The notes under the pieces were generated by a model, which was not told the DNA's origin, made no database searches, and saw only the letters and a list, made by a program, of their open reading frames with translations. DNA of 12,555 nucleotides from Ettlia oleoabundans (lineage: Eukaryota; Chlorophyta; Chlorophyceae; Chlamydomonadales). The stretch's first letter is position 1. Every line of letters starts with the position of its first letter. A program made the position numbers and the translations under genes. The stretch covers positions 1 through 12,555 of the forward strand of contig JAAMXP010001921.1 of NCBI GenBank assembly GCA_019693395.1. Reading direction: 5' to 3'. Positions 8,201 through 12,555 of this stretch are shown in pieces.

Positions 8201-9284
8201 GCTCTATTCGTGTTGCTCCCTGCAAGTCAGCAGAATGTTCCAAGTCGGCAAAAGTCCTTTGTGTAGGCACGCCCCTTTGTCCTAGTGGACGTCTGAAGAT
8301 CCCACACCCAACCCCTCTGCTGCCCGCAGGTGGTCAAGGAGATATTGCGGTACCGTGCCCCCGCGCCCATGGTACCGCAGATGGCTTACAGCGACTACCC
8401 GCTGACTCAGGAGTACACCATTCCCCGCGGCACATTGGTCTTCCCATCCATCAATGCAGCCAACATGCAGGCATGTGGCCGGGGCATGGCCGGTAATGGG
8501 TGGCAAGTAGGGTGCCTGCTGCGTTGGGGTGGTAAACATCAATCGCTGCAAACCAAGCACTTGCCAGCATTACAGAAGGGCTGCTGCAGCGGTATATGTG
8601 CCTGGGCCAGCTACCGCCTTGCCTGCCTATCACCACCCTGTTGCTCGCTTTCCCCTCCCCTGCCGACTCGACATCCCCGCTCACACTGCCTTTTTGTTCC
8701 TGCAACCCGCCCGCCTCCCTTTGCCCCTTGCTTCAGGGCTGGCCGGAGGCGGATGTGTTTGACCCCGAGCGCATGGGCCCTGAGCGCAAAGAGGACATCA
8801 TTCATGCCAAGAACTTCCTCACCTTTGGCTATGGTCCCCACTACTGCGTTGGCAAGGAGTACGCCATCAACCAGCTCGTCCTCTTCCTGGCAATCGTCAG
8901 CCTGGAGGCAGATTGGACGCGCACACGCACGCCAGACTCAGGTGAGCCCAGCACAGCGCAGCATGGGGCTGTGGTGGGTGGGGGCTGCTGGTTGGGAGTG
9001 GAGCAGTTGATGCGGGGTAAAGGGCCATGCGGCACACAGGCACTGGTTGACTCATCTAAACGCTTATGAGGGCTGCCTGGCGTGCAGCATAGTGAGGCCA
9101 TGACATGTCGCATTTCCCCGCCAACGGACTTGTTCACCATCCTACTTCCCAGAAGCGTCACCTGCCACTGCCTCCACATTCCCGTGATTGCTCTCGTCGC
9201 TTCCGTCCTGCAGACAAGATGAAATACCTGCCGACCATCTACCCCCACGACTCTCTCATCTCCATGCGCTCACGTGCACAGTGA
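5246..9284 (+). CDS. CYP710: Cytochrome P450 CYP710 family, sterol C-22 desaturase
   Basis: CYP710 enzymes (fungal equivalent CYP61/ERG5) are ER-bound P450s that introduce the C-22 double bond into the sterol side chain; in green algae this is the ergosterol-type branch. Twelve exons join in phase: 5246-5326, 5478-5632, 5889-6076, 6324-6511, 6711-6896, 7111-7221, 7400-7483, 7642-7779, 7999-8085, 8330-8470, 8737-8941 and 9214-9284, for 544 residues. Exon 2 gives a hydrophobic N-terminal anchor followed by FRVARRRKDG and PGPG. Family-typical blocks are LDPYSFWERQKDAA, RKALSTYTELQ, DVFVGPYLDNPE and the I-helix FLFASQDAST (350-358). The K-helix ExxR is EILR (410-413) and the haem loop is FGYGPHYCVG with Cys490. 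PERM replaces the usual PERF. Intron 10 (8471-8736) starts with GC. Exon 1 is the weakest part: its donor (5327) is only fair, and an in-frame ATG at 5568 is an alternative start that would leave a shorter anchor. Confidence 0.93.
5287..5318 (+). repeat. Perfect 16-base tandem duplication
   Basis: CAGCAATCGCCCGCGC occurs at 5287-5302 and again at 5303-5318 with no change. It lies in the proposed first exon of the P450. Because 16 is not a multiple of three, the copies are read in different frames. Confidence 0.95.
6679..6692 (+). repeat. Poly-C tract in P450 intron 4
   Basis: A run of 14 C lies about 20 bases before the exon 5 acceptor (CAG ending at 6710) and forms most of its polypyrimidine tract. 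It is length-unstable sequence at a splice site. Confidence 0.9.
6897..6938 (+). repeat. GAGT/GAGC repeat at the start of P450 intron 5
   Basis: The intron begins with the strong donor GTGAGTAAG and runs into a 4-base repeat (GAGT with some GAGC units, 6911-6938). The repeat contains several further copies of GTGAGT/GTGAGC, each like a 5' splice site. In-frame TGA at 6906-6908 follows the first donor. Confidence 0.85.
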
Positions 9285-10325
9285 ACAGCGGTTGTCGCCG
9301 GGCGGTGGGCCTCCAGGCTCTGGTGCAGCATTGCACCCATCTCCTGCTGTAGTGCTGCGCATGCAACAGCGCTGCATCCTTGACGCACACCTTTCATTGC
9401 GCCTATTTCCTCCGTTTGCTGGCTTTCTTGCTGTTAGTGAAAGTTACCCCCCAACGAAACCTGTCATCCGCCAATTGGTACACTCCCACATTGCCTGGAA
9501 GGGAACGAACCCAGCCCACCCCATCTGCTCTCGCACAACATTGGCACTCTTCTTTCAAGCCCTCCCCTTCTCTGTTACCGATCGTGCTTCCCCTTGTCGC
9601 TCAGTGCATGGGACAGTATCGTTGCTGCTAGATGTTTGGCCAACCCGTTACTGAACTTTGTATGGTCTTCTTTTGACCTGAGCCTCCCTTTGCCCATCAC
9701 AACAGCGGCCCCCGATGCCCGCTTCGCCCCGCGTTAGCACTGCGGTCCCGCCGGGTGCACGTATCACACTGCCATTCGTATCTTGTATCGATTGGACGCT
9801 CTCAGTTTCAAATCGTTCCGTTCCTTCGCTGGTTGTACGCAATGAATACACGGAGCCCCCATGCAATGCTGGTTGTCCGGGTTCCACGTGCGCTGTCTGC
9901 TGTTTCCTGCCGCCTCAAGGCGTATTGTGCACTCGATCTAATGTAATGTTGTGTCGCTTCCCATGATGACTGAACAGCCATTTGCGAGGAAATGGAGATT
10001 GGTATTTACATAGGCAGGTCAAAACAAATGTTGCGCGCAATGCGGTGGCGGCGGCACTGCGCGCCGTGTGCCATGGCACAGGCTGTCCCGCCCCCACCCT
10101 GATGGGCGGAATACCTTGGTCGGCCAATCGTGCACGTACCTTTTGCTGTCGTGCCTGCAACTGTCGGTAAACCACAAATCCGTTTGTCAGGGTTTTGCAC
10201 AGGGCACCCCCTGCTACAAGCTCCCTGGGTTAGCATTCGTTTGGCTTTCACGCGCTGCTTTACGTATCAAGTTATTGTTCGGAATTGACTTGACGACCAG
10301 GAAGGAGAGGTTGCGAGCGGGGGAC
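9285..10325 (+). other. P450 3' UTR and upstream region of the molybdopterin synthase gene
   Basis: No coding evidence is seen. The P450 3' UTR probably runs to about 9960, where TGTAA is found. From there to 10325 lies the promoter and 5' UTR of the next gene. The frame of that gene stays open upstream to 10068 but contains no ATG before 10326, so an N-terminal extension is not indicated. Confidence 0.5.
9942..9946 (+). terminator. TGTAA poly(A) signal of the P450 gene
   Basis: It is the only TGTAA on plus between the P450 stop and the next gene, 658 bases after the stop. The implied 3' UTR is long but within the range of green-algal genes. Confidence 0.6.
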
Positions 10326-10768
10326 ATGGTGGATGTCAGAGTGCTGTTCTTCGCGCGCAGCAGGGAGCTGTCAGGCACCAGCGAGGCCAAATTGTCGTTA
10401 GAACATGGCAGCACAACTGCAACGTTGCTGCAGCGGTTGCTGGCACAGGTGCGCCCGCAGGGCGCCGCCAGCGTCGAAGGGTGCAAGCGTGTCGCAGTCA
10501 TTGGTACATGGATGGTCGTGTTTTCTTTGGTCCCTCTTATTTTAGTTCGTTCAATCCGAAACCCAGTTTACGTTTGAAAGCTCCTGTGTTGGACTCTTTT
10601 TCACTGTACTGTGCTAACGTGTGCGTGGCCTTGCAGTACCCCCAGCTGGAGGAGCTGCGTGGCAATTTTGTGTTCAGCTTGAATCAGGAGTACCTGGACC
10701 ACGGAGAGGAGAAGCAGCTGAAGGGAGGAGATGAAGTGGCGGTCATTCCCCCCATCAGTGGCGGCTAA
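10326..10768 (+). CDS. CNX7: Molybdopterin synthase small (sulfur carrier) subunit, MoaD/MOCS2A/CNX7
   Basis: This small ubiquitin-like protein carries sulfur as a C-terminal thiocarboxylate and, with the large subunit (MoaE/MOCS2B/CNX6), converts cyclic pyranopterin monophosphate to molybdopterin in the cytosol. Two exons, 10326-10448 and 10637-10768, join in phase 0 into 84 residues, the usual length. VRVLFFARSRELSG is the first beta strand and turn of MoaD proteins. NFVFSLNQEYL matches the conserved V-x-x-N-x-E-Y strand. LKGGDEVAVIPPISGG is the family C-terminus, with the essential Gly-Gly at residues 83-84 directly before TAA. ATG 10326 is the first ATG in the frame. In animals MOCS2A and MOCS2B overlap on one transcript; here no large-subunit ORF follows, so the gene stands alone as in plants. 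Confidence 0.95.
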
Positions 10769-11113
10769 GGCCCAGGCTGCAGCCACTACGGGAGACCACT
10801 CGCATGCGCTCGTGTCACGCACCGTCACTTACTTGTTTTCACGGCATTCAACCGTGTGCTAACCTCATCAAATCAAAATTGAATTCTGATTAGCGCTGTA
10901 AGACACTACGCACCTGGGCAGGGGTTGGAACTGAGCTGGGCATGGTCAAGCCAGGCTGGCGATGCCCCCGCCAGCAGAGCGCCCCTAGCTCAGGGGCTCG
11001 CTCCCCTTTCCGCATGTCCGGGCTGTCTTCACGCCGTACTCGCCTAAGAATCGTGGATCGCGCACGCCTTCCCTCCCAACAAGCGCACAAGCCGCTGCTC
11101 GGGTTGGGGCAGT
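10769..11113 (+). other. 3' UTR of the molybdopterin synthase gene and promoter/5' UTR of the ATP synthase subunit d gene
   Basis: A TGTAA signal at 10897-10901 probably ends the upstream transcript, leaving about 200 bases for the promoter and leader of the next gene. ORF 10942-11181 reads through the next gene's first exon in another frame and is a shadow. Confidence 0.5.
10897..10901 (+). terminator. TGTAA poly(A) signal of the molybdopterin synthase gene
   Basis: TGTAA lies 129 bases after the stop codon in an AT-rich stretch, a typical position for a green-algal polyadenylation signal. Confidence 0.75.
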
Positions 11114-12370
11114 ATGCTTCTGCGCAGCCTGGCCGTGCGGGCGGCCCGCAGGGTGAATACATGGCCATCTGCCGTTCGTAGAAGTCCCTAACCCATTCAG
11201 CCGCGCCAACCCTGACAACTAAACGGCTGGTGCTTGCAGGGAGGCGCTCTCGCGGCGCAGCAGCAGCGGTGCTTTGCTGAGGGTGCCGTGAGCTCTCAGA
11301 CTACCGTCTGGGACGAGCTCTCCGACCTGGTGACCAGCGAGGAGGGCAAACGTGAGCTCGCCACCCTTCGCAGCACATACGCTGACGTCGCTCAGAAGCT
11401 GAAAAACCTTGCCAAGGTAAGCCTGCATGTCGATGGATTGCCATCTAACGGCCATTGGGGGCTTTGGGGGCTTGCCTTTCAGGCCTCGCTCAGGGCGGTG
11501 GGGTTTGCTGGTCAGGTGTTTTTTCTGTGCTAACCGGCTGATGCCATGGTATGTGCAGCCTCCAGTCCCCATCGACTGGCAGAAGTACAGCAAGGAGATT
11601 GACCCCAAGCTGGTTCAGCAGTTCAAGCAGACGTTTGAGAGTGAGCGCACCCCGGGCGCAGCCCTGCTGGATATACTGCGCCAGCGTGGTTGATCAGCGC
11701 CGCTCGCTGTCTGGCAGCATCATGCCAATAGAAATGTCCACATACAAACTGGCCAACTGTTTCCAACTCATGACAGCCTGCAACTGCTGCTCTTCCACCG
11801 CCGTTGGTGTATGTGCTTTTGGTCGCATCCAAGCAACCTGCCTCTGCGGCTTGCCGCACTAACCTCACCCCGTCCTGGGTTTCCTCCCCTACAGGCATGA
11901 AGCTGCCCAAGTACGACGGCAACGAGCTGCAGGAGGCCAGCGCCCAGTTTGCGGAGCTGCAGAAGGAGGCGGAGGCGATGGTGGCGGCGTCGGAGGCGCG
12001 CATGGTGGAGATACAGGTGAGAGTGCGTGGTGGTCTTTGAGGCTGCAGGCCCACAGCACCCCAGGTTGGGAGGCAGGCAGGCAAGCAGGATTTTGAGCAA
12101 GCAGGGTCGTATGGTTTGCAAGGCAGCGCTTGGCTAATGGGCTGTATTTGGGCGCAAGGGGAGCCGGCAAAGGCCTGTGGTTGCCTCGCTTGCTGTTGAG
12201 TCTGGTGCCTCTGCCCCTCACACTCCTCCGGCATCCCTACCGCTGCCCTCCCACTGCCCCGCTTTTTTTCTTGCGTGCAGGCTGAACTTGACAAGATTAA
12301 GAAGGAGAAGGAGCGCATTGCCACCATCACCATTGACGAGGAGCTGGCAGCCGACCCTGAGCTGGCAAAG
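11114..12370 (+). CDS. ATPQ: Mitochondrial F1Fo-ATP synthase subunit d (3' end beyond window)
   Basis: Subunit d is part of the peripheral stalk that holds the F1 head against the membrane sector in the inner mitochondrial membrane. Five exons join in phase: 11114-11152, 11240-11416, 11559-11640, 11895-12016 and 12281-12370, giving 170 residues so far. A further donor (GTGAAT at 12371) follows and the last exon is outside. WDELSDLVTSEEGKRELATL matches the plant pattern W-x-x-L-x-x-x-V-T-x-E-x-R-x-E. PVPIDWQKYSKEI matches PxPIDWxYYRKxI. TFESMKLPKYDG (joined across intron 3, AG+C codon) matches YDSIEIPKYVD. A long coiled-coil-like helix follows, and ATITIDEELAADPELAK matches the C-terminal TxxEyfexHPEL. 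The first 13 residues plus exon 2 start form an arginine-rich, acid-free presequence (MLLRSLAVRAARRGGALAAQ), which plant and yeast subunit d usually lack. Only about 10-15 residues should be missing at the right edge. Confidence 0.93.
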
Positions 12371-12555
12371 GTGAATGGCGCAGGGTGCGGGTGGAGTGGT
12401 GGGGCCATGTGCTGCCATGGTGCACCTCCCAGCATGCGGGGGGTTTTCTCCAGCGCTGGCACAGCGGTTTGGCCTCAGGCTGCTGCACAGCTCGCATGCA
12501 GCTATGTGCCGGGGGCTGACTAATCTTGCTGCGTTGCGCGCACACGCTGCCCCCC
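12371..12555 (+). other. Start of the next intron of the ATP synthase subunit d gene
   Basis: The sequence after GTGAAT has no reading that continues the subunit d C-terminus. A branch-point-like ctgactaat lies at 12517-12525, so the acceptor is probably just outside the window. Confidence 0.55.

Noticed and set aside
8330..9010. 226-codon plus ORF as a separate gene
   Set aside because: It starts in CYP710 exon 10, runs through intron 10, and reads exon 11 in the wrong frame.
10068..10325. N-terminal extension of the molybdopterin synthase subunit
   Set aside because: The frame is open but has no ATG before 10326, and MoaD proteins start right at this point.
11623..12462. 279-codon minus ORF
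   Set aside because: It is antisense to ATP synthase subunit d exons and introns; GC-rich genes produce such shadow ORFs.
1..12555. tRNA, rRNA, CRISPR, transposase or viral genes
   Set aside because: I looked for characteristic motifs, repeat-spacer patterns and terminal inverted repeats by eye and saw none.

Overview
The window is nuclear DNA of a green alga (Chlorophyta), read as six protein-coding genes or gene parts. The basis is: many short GT-AG introns (about 80-270 bases) in GC-rich genes; the algal poly(A) signal TGTAA downstream of three stop codons; and closest resemblance to plant/algal families (a CYP710 sterol desaturase, a TAP46 PP2A regulator, a plant-type mitochondrial ATP synthase subunit d). 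As I recall, Chlorophyceae such as Chlamydomonas have lost subunit d, so its presence points to another class (Trebouxiophyceae-like, for example). That is an inference.

Layout. Positions 46-159 look like the last exon of a plus-strand membrane protein whose body lies left of the window. A minus-strand gene (2079 to 918) follows, tail-to-tail with it. It encodes a protein resembling the FP domain of the proteasome regulator PI31, but ending in a predicted transmembrane tail. Head-to-head with it, 403 bases away, starts the plus-strand TAP42/TAP46 gene (2483-4412, seven exons). Next, all on plus, come a CYP710-family cytochrome P450 (about 5246-9284, twelve exons), the small subunit of molybdopterin synthase (10326-10768, two exons, complete C-terminal Gly-Gly), and mitochondrial ATP synthase subunit d (11114 to beyond the right edge, five exons visible).

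The genes are independent eukaryotic units and not an operon. Their roles are housekeeping: proteasome control, PP2A/TOR signalling, sterol C-22 desaturation, molybdenum cofactor synthesis and respiration. The only shared control suggested by layout is the divergent promoter between the PI31-like gene and TAP46.

I found no mobile element, CRISPR array or clearly new multi-gene system. The points most worth checking are splicing oddities: one well-supported GC-AG intron and two possible ones, two stop-free introns of length 3n in TAP46, a NAGNAG acceptor and splice-site-like tandem repeats. The tail-anchored PI31-like protein and the presequence on subunit d are also of interest. All exon boundaries were inferred by eye from splice consensus, phase and family resemblance recalled from memory. 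No alignment was run.
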